Shown: piece after piece, positions 35,346 through 44,476 of the stretch
Numbering within the stretch: the first letter of the stretch is position 1
Layout of the letters: each line of letters begins with the position of its first letter
From: Acinetobacter calcoaceticus
GTDB lineage: Bacteria; Pseudomonadota; Gammaproteobacteria; Pseudomonadales; Moraxellaceae
Direction: 5' to 3'
Assembly: GCF_004345325.1 (NCBI RefSeq)
Contig: NZ_SLVJ01000009.1
Span: 62,001-126,000, forward strand
Length of the DNA: 64,000 nt
Translations under genes and position numbers: made by a program
Notes under the pieces: model-generated
The model's input: only the letters and a program-made list of their open reading frames with translations
What the model was told of the DNA's origin: nothing
Databases searched by the model: none

Positions 35346-37758
35346 AAAAAAGTTGTTATTGACTGTCTCAATACTCATGACAATGCCGCTGATGGCAGCG
35401 AAGTATCAAGATCCAGTTATTGAAGTGACCACCTTAGATGATGAAGATGGTGAAAACTCAAATAAATGTTCTCTTCGTGAGGCTGTAACCACCGCGTCGT
35501 TGAAAAAAAGTTATGGCGGCTGTGAATTCCCTAGAGTTTATACCAACCAAGTTCTTGATATTAAGCTTGAAAAAGGTGAATACAAACTTAACCGAGAGTT
35601 AGTACCTACAGTTGAAGTGCGAATATTGGGTAAGGAGCCTATCGACTATAGTAAGAAAAATGTGTTGACCAATAAACATCCCGCATTGACTGCAGTTCAA
35701 AGTAAAATCATTGCTCAAGGCAAGCACCGTATTATCAACACCTCTAAGTTGAATAGACCGACCCTTAGCCTTAAAGATCTCGATTTATATAACGGCTATA
35801 GTGATGAAAATGGGGGCAGTATATTGGTTGGCGGCGCCTTGGTGATGAACAATGTGTCGATATATAACTCCCAAGCCAAAATGGGGGGAGCGATCTATAT
35901 CAATAACTATGGGGGGGCTGTGATTATCGGGAATGGTACCTTTAGAAATAACCAAGCTGCACAGGGCAGTGTCATGGCAATGACCTGTACCGATAATTTG
36001 GTCTATACCAAACGAAGTATAAGCTTAGAAAATTTAAGTATTTTAGAAAATGGATCTTCAGACAGTAATAGTGTTATTGCCTACTGTGGTGAACCTACTG
36101 CGATCATTAGTACCAGCACCATTGCCAAAAACAAAGCCAATTTAAATACTGGAAGTATCATTCAATTTAGTCCCAACACGCCTACAGGCAAAGTGGCCTT
36201 AGGAATGTATTCTTCTTTGCAAATGTTGAGTAATACCATTGTTGAAAATGCAGCCTATTCCACCTTTCTTTATGATGATCTCGGTAACAAAACGCTAGGC
36301 TATAACATCATTGGCTTCAATGGCATCGGTAAATCTTGTCGTTATGCCAAGGGCAATATCGCTGATGTAGAACAAGCCGGAATTCGATTTGATTGGAATG
36401 CGATGGGTATTAAAGCGGGCAATGACAGCTGTGATATTCCGAGTAAACAAATTGAATCCGTCACCAAAGAGTCAATTGATCTGACTGGGAAAAACATAGC
36501 CAGTCTATTAAATCCACTCTCAACCCAAGAATTGACAGAATATACTGCATTTATGCCGATGTACTTTTTCAATATGATGGCGAAAGACAATCCCTTGGTG
36601 GATACTGGTGGTCTAGGCTGTAGCAGCGCAGACCAACGCGGGATTAATAGACTTAAAACCAATAACTCTGTTGCGAGTGATCAGAAAGAGAATAGTTGTG
36701 ATATCGGCTCTACCGAAGTGTTGCGATTGACTGCGTTTAATGTCAGTGGCGCAAACGAATCGATGACGATACGTTTAAAGTATTATAAAGATCAACTCGA
36801 AGTTTATAAAAAATTAGTAGATGAGCCTAAAACGAATCAAGATTTCATCCCATTCTATAAATCTCAAATCGAACTTTTTGAAAACTTACTGAAATATACC
36901 AAGGAAAGACAGAAATATCGGACGATTTATACCGATGTATTTGAGCAAGGTTTACCTGATGAGTTGGTATCAGCCAATGGGGTCAGGGAAGTAAGACATC
37001 TCAACCTAGAGAATTATGATGTTCGAGTGAAATCTCTCGGTGTGGGCAAATTTGATTCTGATGAAAAATTTCAAGGTCGAGAAGACAAAAATTTAAAATG
37101 TGTGTGGGATGCTGATCTTAAACAAGTCATGATGTATCGCCTAGATGATCGTATTACCCCTTCGGGCGATTTTGAATTTTGCGAATATAGCTTAAGTTCA
37201 AAAAAACCCGCACCTGCAAATACTTCAACCGCATATATCATCGGTAGTTTTGTCAATGTTGCGCCTGAGGCTAAAAAAGCCAGTTTTGAAATCCGTTATG
37301 GTGAAGCACAGAAGTTGCAAGTTGATCTCTTGCCTTTAACCAATGATGATGGTGATGGTGATGTCAGTCAATTGAGCACTAAGTCAAATAAATCAAGTTA
37401 TTATGTCGATGCACAGGGTAAAGATTTGGCGATTCGATTTACCACTTTACGTGATCCAGTCTCTGTTAGTGCTGAACGAACAGGTCCCTGCCCAGGTGCG
37501 GATGCTAAAGAGACTTGCTACGGTGGGGCAATTAGCCTGCAACTGAAAAATACCTTTGATCCAGCCAGTTATACCTTGAAATATGCCGTCTATGACATGG
37601 ATGGTGCAATTTCCAATAACGCTGACATTGAACTGAAAAACAAAGGCTTTGGACCAGGCACCACACCAACGGGCGGTTCTAGCGGTGGTGGTTCTGTGGG
37701 TATAGGCGTCTTGATGGGATTGTTGGGACTAGTGGCATGGAGACGCTACCGTCGTTAG
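35335..37758 (+). CDS. CSLREA-domain exported protein with GlyGly-CTERM tail
   Basis: 807 residues from ATG 35335, which lies inside the end of the upstream gene, so the two are coupled. The signal peptide ends near PLMAA. CSLREAV follows at about residue 43, then Asn-rich beta-helix-like sequence with GGAIYINNYGG, an SADQRG/CDIGSTE block matching the upstream protein's closing box, a helical insert of about 70 residues (KYYKDQLEVYKKL), and a repeated beta-domain region. The tail GGSSGGGSVGIGVLMGLLGL, then WRRYRR, is a textbook GlyGly-CTERM signal. It is probably secreted by type II secretion and trimmed by rhombosortase, neither shown here. It is a distant paralogue of the preceding gene. 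Confidence 0.82.
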   Translation: MKNKKKLLLTVSILMTMPLMAAKYQDPVIEVTTLDDEDGENSNKCSLREAVTTASLKKSYGGCEFPRVYTNQVLDIKLEKGEYKLNRELVPTVEVRILGKEPIDYSKKNVLTNKHPALTAVQSKIIAQGKHRIINTSKLNRPTLSLKDLDLYNGYSDENGGSILVGGALVMNNVSIYNSQAKMGGAIYINNYGGAVIIGNGTFRNNQAAQGSVMAMTCTDNLVYTKRSISLENLSILENGSSDSNSVIAYCGEPTAIISTSTIAKNKANLNTGSIIQFSPNTPTGKVALGMYSSLQMLSNTIVENAAYSTFLYDDLGNKTLGYNIIGFNGIGKSCRYAKGNIADVEQAGIRFDWNAMGIKAGNDSCDIPSKQIESVTKESIDLTGKNIASLLNPLSTQELTEYTAFMPMYFFNMMAKDNPLVDTGGLGCSSADQRGINRLKTNNSVASDQKENSCDIGSTEVLRLTAFNVSGANESMTIRLKYYKDQLEVYKKLVDEPKTNQDFIPFYKSQIELFENLLKYTKERQKYRTIYTDVFEQGLPDELVSANGVREVRHLNLENYDVRVKSLGVGKFDSDEKFQGREDKNLKCVWDADLKQVMMYRLDDRITPSGDFEFCEYSLSSKKPAPANTSTAYIIGSFVNVAPEAKKASFEIRYGEAQKLQVDLLPLTNDDGDGDVSQLSTKSNKSSYYVDAQGKDLAIRFTTLRDPVSVSAERTGPCPGADAKETCYGGAISLQLKNTFDPASYTLKYAVYDMDGAISNNADIELKNKGFGPGTTPTGGSSGGGSVGIGVLMGLLGLVAWRRYRR

Positions 37759-37792
37759 TCCAAATAATTGTTAAGCGTTCTTTTACGTAAAC

Positions 37793-37823
37793 AAAGACCA
37801 GTGCTCAGCACTGGTCTTTATTT
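37793..37823 (+). terminator. Terminator of the GlyGly-CTERM pair
   Basis: A 12-bp perfect stem AAAGACCAGTGC/GCACTGGTCTTT with a 3-base loop, followed by an imperfect T run, 34 bases after the second gene's stop. Confidence 0.88.
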
Positions 37824-38002
37824 ATTGTACTCAAATTGATGATCGGGGTTTAGCTGTAATGGGTATTTTGATAGATTGGTAGACATTGATTTGATTTAGT
37901 TTGATTGATTTTTATCAATAAGCCTCCATCTTCTTATCCGTACTTTACGCTTTTTTGTCGCACCAAAGACAGTGTGATTTTTATTTTTCAGCTTGGGTCA
38001 TT

Positions 38003-38782
38003 ATGCAACAATTTACTTCCTTAACGCCGCTCGACCAAATTGAACTTGATTCAAGCGTGGTGATGACCATTAAACGTCAAGACTTAGTGCCGTTAATGAA
38101 CAATCCGATACTGCTGAACCAGTTTGCAGAGCAGAATGTACAAGCACAGGCCGTGTTACTCAATGCGATTGATCCACAGTTAATACAACAGTTGAGTCAA
38201 GTCATCGCAGAAATTATTCAACATCTGTCGAACTCCAAAAAATCCTTAAAAAAACGTCGCTTTAATGCATTGCAAAAATGGTTGGGAATCGACCTTGAGT
38301 TTGACGCAGGTCAAGTCAATTATATGCGTAGTTTGGATCAACTGATTGATCAAGCCAATCAACTCAGTCAACGACTGCAGATTGAAATCCAGAAATCTCA
38401 ATCGCGTTTACAGCAAGTGGCCGGTTTAAGAGAACAGATGGCGCATTATGTGGCTGCAGCGCAAGGCTTTATGGTTGATTATCCAAGATTTGTCAAAAAT
38501 CAGCATCCATTGGATAACTTTATCGAGCGCTTATCCAAAAAAATTAATACTTTAAATACTTTACAATCTAGCCATGATATCGCCATGACCCAGATGCAGT
38601 TGAGTCAACAATTGGCTTTGGGCTTGATTGATCGCTTTAAAGAAGCGCAGCAAGTGTTGATTCCTGCGTGGCAATATCATTTGAAACAAAGCAACTTGCA
38701 ACAGAATACGACCACGATCGCTGAATTAGACCGTAGTCGTGATAAATTAATTCAAACTTTAAAACGCTCATTAGAGAAATGA
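38003..38782 (+). CDS. TelA-like helical protein, first gene of a three-gene operon
   Basis: 259 residues from ATG 38003 (the frame opens at 37955, but without support). Almost entirely alpha-helical with heptad-rich coiled-coil stretches; no signal peptide or TM helix. A C-terminal block, HDIAMTQMQLSQQLALGLIDRFKEAQQVLIPAWQ, lines up with IRIIQSNNLMLVDKFYAIKNITLPAWK in the TelA protein encoded next, so it is a shortened, diverged TelA relative. A basic LKKRRFNALQKWLG segment follows an Ile/Leu-rich helix near residue 75. It precedes telA by 40 bases. Likely a partner of TelA; the function is unknown. Confidence 0.75.
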   Translation: MQQFTSLTPLDQIELDSSVVMTIKRQDLVPLMNNPILLNQFAEQNVQAQAVLLNAIDPQLIQQLSQVIAEIIQHLSNSKKSLKKRRFNALQKWLGIDLEFDAGQVNYMRSLDQLIDQANQLSQRLQIEIQKSQSRLQQVAGLREQMAHYVAAAQGFMVDYPRFVKNQHPLDNFIERLSKKINTLNTLQSSHDIAMTQMQLSQQLALGLIDRFKEAQQVLIPAWQYHLKQSNLQQNTTTIAELDRSRDKLIQTLKRSLEK

Positions 38783-38822
38783 TCCAACTTCATGATCTTC
38801 GTTATTATAATCAGGTGTACGC

Positions 38823-39977
38823 ATGAATGATTTAACCCAAAAAAATAGTCAAACACCGAGTGTTGTCGTTGAACGCTCGCTTGAGCAACAAAAACAAGAA
38901 TTCGATCGAATTAACTTACAAGAGATCGGCTTGCAAGGAGATGATTTTACTGCGGTATTGACTGCGCATAAGGAATTGAAAGACTTTAATCAAAACTCTG
39001 TTGCAGAGTATGGTAAAAATATTGCTTCTAAAACGTCAACCTATACTGATGAGTTGCTCAGTTTGGTTAAAAACAAAGACCTAGACAGTACAGGTCAAAA
39101 ACTCAATGAAGTGGTCCAAGTTGCACAACAACTCAATACCTCGAGCATTCTCAATCCTGCAAAACGCTCTGGTTTCTTCGGCAGTCTGTTTAATAAAGTG
39201 CGAGGTGCCAAACAAAGTTTTGACCAAAACTTTGACACCACCAAAGAACAAATTGATCGTCTGGTTCAGGAAATTGAAACCTCACAAACCGGTTTAAAGC
39301 GGCGGGTTAATACCTTGGATCAGATGTTTAATGGTGTGCAAGAGGAATATAAGCAACTGGGGATTTATATTGCTGCGGGTAAATTAAAGCAGGTGGACAT
39401 CCAAGAACAAGTACAGCTGTTGACCAGTCGTGATCTGACCCAAGATCAACAGGGCACTCAACAACTCTATGACTTGAATCATTTATCCAATAATTTAGAG
39501 AAACGTGTCAGTGATCTACAAGTGTTGCAGCAGTCAGCGATGCAAACTTTGCCGATGATCCGTATTATCCAATCTAACAACTTAATGTTGGTGGATAAAT
39601 TCTATGCCATTAAAAACATCACCTTACCGGCATGGAAAAACCAGATTAGCTTAGCGATCTCACTGCAAGAACAGAAAAATAGTGTGCAATTGGCCAATAC
39701 TATTGATGATGCGACCAATGAATTGCTGCGTCGTAATGCTGATTTGTTGCATCAAAACTCTGTAGATACCGCGCGTGCCAATCAACGCGCCGTGATCGAT
39801 ATTGAAACCTTGGAACATGTACAAAACACCTTGATCAATACCGTCAATGACGTGATTCAAATTCAAAAAGAGGGCATGCAGAAACGTGAAGAAGCCACTA
39901 CGCGTCTACGCACACTGCAAACCAACTTAAACCAACTAGTTTTACAGTCCAGTTCTGAAGTGAAAAAAATCAATTAA
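38823..39977 (+). CDS. telA: TelA-family toxic-anion resistance protein
   Basis: 384-residue member of the TelA/KlaA family, linked to tellurite and other stress resistance, with an unclear biochemical role. Helical throughout. Conserved parts include the central GFFGSLFNKVRGAKQSFDQNFDTTKEQIDRLV, the coiled coil around LKRRVNTLDQMFNGV and the C-terminal LPAWKNQISLAISLQEQKNSVQLAN with the following NELLRRNADLL. No TM helix. The ATG at 38823 is preceded by a weak site. It is flanked by a shortened relative and a membrane protein, suggesting a membrane-associated complex. Confidence 0.87.
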   Translation: MNDLTQKNSQTPSVVVERSLEQQKQEFDRINLQEIGLQGDDFTAVLTAHKELKDFNQNSVAEYGKNIASKTSTYTDELLSLVKNKDLDSTGQKLNEVVQVAQQLNTSSILNPAKRSGFFGSLFNKVRGAKQSFDQNFDTTKEQIDRLVQEIETSQTGLKRRVNTLDQMFNGVQEEYKQLGIYIAAGKLKQVDIQEQVQLLTSRDLTQDQQGTQQLYDLNHLSNNLEKRVSDLQVLQQSAMQTLPMIRIIQSNNLMLVDKFYAIKNITLPAWKNQISLAISLQEQKNSVQLANTIDDATNELLRRNADLLHQNSVDTARANQRAVIDIETLEHVQNTLINTVNDVIQIQKEGMQKREEATTRLRTLQTNLNQLVLQSSSEVKKIN

Positions 39978-40023
39978 AGTATTGAACCGTCTCAATGTCC
40001 CTCAAGCCGATAAGGAATAAACC

Positions 40024-40950
40024 GTGCCCAGCTTAGAACCACAATCTGCGCAATTAAGTGAATTTAATGCGCGCCTTGTCGCCCTTAAGCAGCGCCAAAA
40101 ACGCAGTATGTGGTTGGCGGTCAGTGGTGTTGCCTTGAGTTCGGTTGCGGTGTTTGCTGTATTTAACCAGACTGAATTGATATATAGTTTTTGGGGTTTA
40201 ACCCAAACTGTGCAACAACTGCATATTCCTGCCAGCTTGGATCTGAATAGTCTTGATGCTGAACAGAGTGTAGATTATTTTTCTAGAATGATGTCGTGGA
40301 TCGGGTGGTTGTTGTTAAAACTCTGCGCTGCATTCTTTGGTGCATTTATCGTCGTGCGATTGGCGCGGCGTTGGAAGTATTTTAGACAGCGATTGCAGTC
40401 CTTGGTATTGAAGTTTGTGGCTTGGCTGATTGCTTTTATTGTGATTTGGTCAGGGCTGTCTTATGTGCAATATCAAAACAATGAAGCGGCTCAACAACCT
40501 TTTCAAGCATTGATCAATTACGATCAAAATATTCAACAAAGTCAATTGGCACAGTATCTGATTAAGTCAGAGCAACCCGCCGTGGTCAGTGATTATCTCT
40601 TGGCCCAAAGTGCATTGTTACATCGGCCAGTGGATCAAGCCGCTGCAACAACCTATGTACAACGTTTGGTTAATGCCGAGCAAAGCCGACCTGACTTTGC
40701 AGGATATGGCTTTAAAGCAGAGCAGTTGTGGAGTATGCAGCAACAAGTCTATGGCAAAAGCGTAAGTCCGATGGCTCAAAGCATGGATCAAAAATCGTCT
40801 AGAGCAGAACGGCTATCGACTTGGGTGAGTTGGGGATTATATCTACTGATTTTGCTGAGCTTGCTTCTGACGGCTTTTAGTTATCTGTTGGCACAACAAT
40901 TCAAAAATCGTCGACTTCGTGTAGAAGGTATTTTACGAGACCAATTCTGA
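40024..40950 (+). CDS. Four-TM membrane protein of the telA operon
   Basis: Unrecognised 308-residue inner-membrane protein starting with GTG, preceded by AAGGAATAA. TM helices are at about 29-49, 90-112, 128-149 and 267-290, with a Gln-rich loop of about 115 residues (150-265) between TM3 and TM4. The cytoplasmic ends are basic (KQRQKR, RRWKYFRQR, KNRRLRV), predicting N- and C-termini inside and the large loop in the periplasm. It starts 46 bases after telA with no terminator between, so it is third in the operon. It could anchor the two TelA-type proteins at the membrane; inferred from position only. Confidence 0.75.
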   Translation: MPSLEPQSAQLSEFNARLVALKQRQKRSMWLAVSGVALSSVAVFAVFNQTELIYSFWGLTQTVQQLHIPASLDLNSLDAEQSVDYFSRMMSWIGWLLLKLCAAFFGAFIVVRLARRWKYFRQRLQSLVLKFVAWLIAFIVIWSGLSYVQYQNNEAAQQPFQALINYDQNIQQSQLAQYLIKSEQPAVVSDYLLAQSALLHRPVDQAAATTYVQRLVNAEQSRPDFAGYGFKAEQLWSMQQQVYGKSVSPMAQSMDQKSSRAERLSTWVSWGLYLLILLSLLLTAFSYLLAQQFKNRRLRVEGILRDQF

Positions 40951-41230
40951 GACATGCGTTGCAATGTAACTTCGCAACAGATGAATTATCATAAAAAACA
41001 AGTTGATCTGACCAGTCATCGTTTTTTATAAAATAATGATCATTCTGAAATGAGCAGTTGGATTGAGGTTTTATCAGGGTTGCAGGGCAGTCCAAGTAAG
41101 CTAAAATTCAATTGTTAAGAAATATGATTAATTGTGAACATAGTGTGGGTATTTTGTTTATTTTTAATCATGATATATTTCATGCACATATTGCTCAACC
41201 GAGTCATATGTTATTTCAGGATGAAATACA

Positions 41231-42460
41231 ATGAAAACAATAGTCGCAAAAACAGCAGTTAATGTCGTAATCAAAAAAGTCACCCACACGGCAACCAAAA
41301 CAGTCACTAAAACAGTAACAAAAACAGTCGTCGCCGCATCATTATTGCTGATTGCCAATATGGGCTATGCAGAGGGGTTTAAACGGTTTTCAGTTTCGGC
41401 GGGGTGGTTACATGTGATGCCACAGGGAACAGCAAATAAGTTTAATATCAACACCAATGTCAAAGATGGCACCCGATCTTATGTGGGGATGATCGCGGGA
41501 CAAACGATCCTAGACAATGCAGATGTTGCTCGCTATGAGGAATTGAGAAAAAATGATCCTGGCAATATGGACTTGCTGATCTATGACAACATCATTAAAA
41601 CCAAATACCTCGACAATATTATCGAAATGAATTTAACCGGTAATGAAACAGCAGAGGAACGTGAAGCGATTTTAAGGAACATTACGGGTGATGCAGAAGT
41701 CAGCGGAATTGAGCGCTGGCAGTCCAATGCAGGACTCGAAGCAAAAGATATTGATACCCTCGGCATCATGTTCGACTACCATTTGAATGACAATGTTTCG
41801 TTGAAATTTATTGGTGGGATACCGCCAAAAGTGGATCTCAAAGGTGTCGGTAAAATATATGCACCATTTCAAGGGGTAGGCTACCCACTCCCAGTGTCAC
41901 CTGAGGACCCTTGGTATGATCCTGCTGTTCCACCCTTGCAAGTGTTTATGAAAAAAGATTTGTTGATCACGGATTTAGAGCGTTTTAGTAAGGCTGCCAC
42001 AGCCACAGCATGGACACCTGCCGTTGAAGCTGTTTATCATTTTGGCAAAACAGGGAAAAATAAATTTAGACCTTATATTGGGGTCGGCCTCATGTTTGCG
42101 CATTATAGTAATATCAAAATTACCAACGGCATCCACAATGATTTAGTCGCTGCTGGGCATATGATTCAAAATATTCATGATGGTCAATCAGGTGCAGCAC
42201 TCGAAGGTCGTCCATCTAGCGGTAATATGGTGGTCAAAGTGAAGGCAGAAGATACGATTGCACCATTAATATCTTTGGGCTTTAACTATGATATGACCGA
42301 GTCATGGTTTGCTACTGCATCGGTGTCCTATGCCAAATTGAATAATGTCGCCACCATCGATGTGATTAATCAAAAAACCAATACTCAGCTGATTCATGCC
42401 ACCACGAAAATTGATATCGATCCACTCATGACTTATCTGGGGGTGGGTTATCGCTTCTAA
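41231..42460 (+). CDS. OmpW-family outer membrane protein, long form
   Basis: 409-residue outer-membrane protein related to OmpW/AlkL, which form eight-stranded barrels for small hydrophobic molecules. The C-terminal half has the family features: WTPAVEAVYHFG, KFRPYIGVGLMFAHYSNIK, ISLGFNYDMTESWFATASVSYAKL and the final YLGVGYRF with terminal Phe. It is much longer than usual (about 210 residues), with an extra 80-residue acidic stretch after the first strand and enlarged loops. The signal peptide has an odd n-region of about 33 residues containing KTVTKTVTKTV before a normal hydrophobic core ending NMGYA. The ATG has an AGGA site. Confidence 0.8.
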   Translation: MKTIVAKTAVNVVIKKVTHTATKTVTKTVTKTVVAASLLLIANMGYAEGFKRFSVSAGWLHVMPQGTANKFNINTNVKDGTRSYVGMIAGQTILDNADVARYEELRKNDPGNMDLLIYDNIIKTKYLDNIIEMNLTGNETAEEREAILRNITGDAEVSGIERWQSNAGLEAKDIDTLGIMFDYHLNDNVSLKFIGGIPPKVDLKGVGKIYAPFQGVGYPLPVSPEDPWYDPAVPPLQVFMKKDLLITDLERFSKAATATAWTPAVEAVYHFGKTGKNKFRPYIGVGLMFAHYSNIKITNGIHNDLVAAGHMIQNIHDGQSGAALEGRPSSGNMVVKVKAEDTIAPLISLGFNYDMTESWFATASVSYAKLNNVATIDVINQKTNTQLIHATTKIDIDPLMTYLGVGYRF

Positions 42461-42555
42461 GTTTAATTAATTTAGGCAGCATTACCCAAATATCGAGTTC
42501 ATCTTGTGTATTGGCTAGGATCACAGGTCAATCTGTGCTGAAAGATTTAAAACAA

Positions 42556-42588
42556 ACAAAAACCGAAGGCTAAGCTTCGGTTTTTGCG
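42556..42588. terminator. Bidirectional terminator between ompW-like gene and fpr
   Basis: An 11-bp stem AAAAACCGAAG/CTTCGGTTTTT with a 6-base loop; both strands end in T runs. It lies between convergent genes. Confidence 0.93.
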
Positions 42589-42620
42589 TATTCACTGTGT
42601 CGTTATCGACAAGGCGAAAA

Positions 42621-43400
42621 TTATTTCTCTACAAATGCACGTTCGATGACGTAGTCACCGAGATGACCCATACGTGGGGATTCAGTCAGGCCATGTTGAT
42701 CTAACAGTGCCGCCACATCGGTGAGGAAGTGTGGGCTACCACAAAGCATCGCACGGTCATGCTCAGGATTAAATTTCGGTAGGCCAATTTTCTCAAATAG
42801 CTCACCCGATTCAATCGCATGGGTAACGCGACCACGGTTTTTAAATTCTTCACGTGTCACGGTTGGGTAGTAGATCAATTTTTCTTGAACACCCAGTTCT
42901 TGGAAAAATTCGTGGTTTGGAAGTTCATCCAAAATCAGCTCTTGATAAGCCAATTCTGAGATAAAGCGTGTGCCATGAACCACGATCACTTTTTCAAAGC
43001 GTTCATAGGTTTCAGGATCACGAATCACCGCAAGGAATGGCGCAAGCCCTGTACCTGAAGACAATAAGTACAGGTTCTTGCCCGGATTTAAGTCATCCAG
43101 TACCAAAGTACCTGTCGGTTTTTTAGAAATCAGTAACTCATCACCTACGGCTACTTTTTGCAAGATCGAGGTCAACGGACCGTCTTGAACTTTAATGGAG
43201 AAAAACTCAAGCTCTTCTTCATAGTTAGCACTGGCAATCGAGTATGCGCGCATCAAAGGCTTACCATTGACCTCAAGTCCAATCATCACAAACTGACCAT
43301 TTTTAAAACGCAACGCGGTATCACGTGTGGTCTTAAAACTGAATAAAGTGTCATTCCAGTGGTGAACGTGAGTAATCTTTTCGACGTTAAAAGCAGCCAT
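42621..43400 (-). CDS. fpr: Ferredoxin/flavodoxin-NADP+ reductase
   Basis: FAD enzyme exchanging electrons between NADPH and ferredoxin or flavodoxin, in the bacterial class I subfamily. From ATG 43400 (GAGAG site; the frame opens a few codons earlier) it has 259 residues. FAD-binding RAYSIASANYEEEL and the following FSIKVQDGPLTSIL, the NADP domain start LLSSGTGLAPFLAVI, VHGTRFISELAYQ, and the C-terminal MLCGSPHFLTDVAALL are all present, ending in AFVEK as is usual in this group. Convergent with the porin gene; divergent from trmO. Confidence 0.94.
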   Translation of the reverse strand: MAAFNVEKITHVHHWNDTLFSFKTTRDTALRFKNGQFVMIGLEVNGKPLMRAYSIASANYEEELEFFSIKVQDGPLTSILQKVAVGDELLISKKPTGTLVLDDLNPGKNLYLLSSGTGLAPFLAVIRDPETYERFEKVIVVHGTRFISELAYQELILDELPNHEFFQELGVQEKLIYYPTVTREEFKNRGRVTHAIESGELFEKIGLPKFNPEHDRAMLCGSPHFLTDVAALLDQHGLTESPRMGHLGDYVIERAFVEK

Positions 43401-43505
43401 TAAAACTCTCAATAAATTTTCAAATTAAATCAGCTTGCTATTCTAAACTAAAATCATTCTCGATAAACTGAATATAATCAATTGAGCTTATCAGAAAAAG
43501 TGATT

Positions 43506-44300
43506 ATGAAAGAGATTTGCATACCGATTATTGGCTATATGCGTTCAGCCTATAAAGAGAAATTTGGTATTCCGCGTCAACCCAACTTGGTCGATCTAGA
43601 ATCTTATATCGAAATGCAGGTGCCTTATAACGATATCTTGGCATTTGAAGGGATCGACGCCTTTAGTCATCTATGGCTGATTTGGCAGTTCCATCAAAAC
43701 AAAAATAGTGCTGAGACTCAGACAGTGGCAGTGCATAGCGATCAAGACCTTGATGCCCAACAGACTGTAGGTGCTGCCAAGGCTTTTCGCGCCCAAGTCA
43801 GACCACCACGATTGGGTGGCAATCAAAAGATCGGGGTCTTTGCCACACGCAGTATGTATCGGCCAGCGCCGCTGGGTTTATCTGTGGTGCAGTTTAAGCG
43901 AGTTGAAAAACAGGGCAAATCGCTACGACTTTACGTGACCGGCAGTGATTTGTTGGATGGGACACCGATCATTGATATCAAACCGTATATTCAGTATTCG
44001 GATGCAGTGCCAACGGCTCAAAGTGGCTATGCACAGCAGCAACCAGCACGTAAACTGGTGCATTGGCGGGCAGTTGCGCAGGATCAGCAGTTGGCCTTGA
44101 TGAACTCTGGGCAAGTCACTGCTCAAATGATCGATGACTTGGTTCAAGTCTTGTCACTCGATCCTCGACCTGCCTATCAACAAGATCAACACCGTGTCTA
44201 TGGCATGCGCTTTGCTGCATTGAATGTCAAATTTTGCATTGATGATCAGGGGGTGCAAATCGAGGAACTGGCCTTATACCAAGCGCCTACACAGCACTGA
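43506..44300 (+). CDS. trmO: tRNA t6A37 methyltransferase TrmO (TsaA/YaeB family)
   Basis: SAM-dependent enzyme that N6-methylates threonylcarbamoyladenosine at position 37 of tRNA-Thr. From ATG 43506 it has 264 residues; a TTG start at 43482 is less likely. The UPF0066/TsaA fold is clear: IPIIGYMRSAYKEKFGIPRQPNL, the SAM-related LAFEGIDAFSHLWLIWQFHQN, VRPPRLGGNQKIGVFATRSMYRPAPLGLSVV and DLLDGTPIIDIKPYIQYSDA. The C-terminal part has the extra domain of the longer proteobacterial TrmO (DPRPAYQQD, VKFCID). Confidence 0.93.
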   Translation: MKEICIPIIGYMRSAYKEKFGIPRQPNLVDLESYIEMQVPYNDILAFEGIDAFSHLWLIWQFHQNKNSAETQTVAVHSDQDLDAQQTVGAAKAFRAQVRPPRLGGNQKIGVFATRSMYRPAPLGLSVVQFKRVEKQGKSLRLYVTGSDLLDGTPIIDIKPYIQYSDAVPTAQSGYAQQQPARKLVHWRAVAQDQQLALMNSGQVTAQMIDDLVQVLSLDPRPAYQQDQHRVYGMRFAALNVKFCIDDQGVQIEELALYQAPTQH

Positions 44301-44403
44301 GGCCTGCTGCAAGACCTGACTGGGTCCGTCAATGGCTGAATGCCCAGATCGACCGAGTCATAGTCGCCGTTGTTGATGCAGTCGCGATTATTGTCATGGT
44401 TTA

Positions 44404-44432
44404 TGTTGATGTTGATGTTGATGTTGTTGCTG
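44404..44432 (+). repeat. TGTTGA hexamer microrepeat upstream of gspE
   Basis: Three perfect TGTTGA copies then two decayed ones (TGTTGT, TGCTGT), 45 bases before the gspE ATG. A slippage-prone tract in a probable promoter or leader. Confidence 0.7.
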
Positions 44433-44476
44433 TAAAAAATATAACTTAAAATCGTGATATCGATGGAATAACAACA

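Noticed and set aside
44404..44432. TGTTGA repeat as a phase-variation switch for gspE
   Set aside because: It is hexameric, short, decayed and outside the coding frame, so there is no direct evidence of switching.
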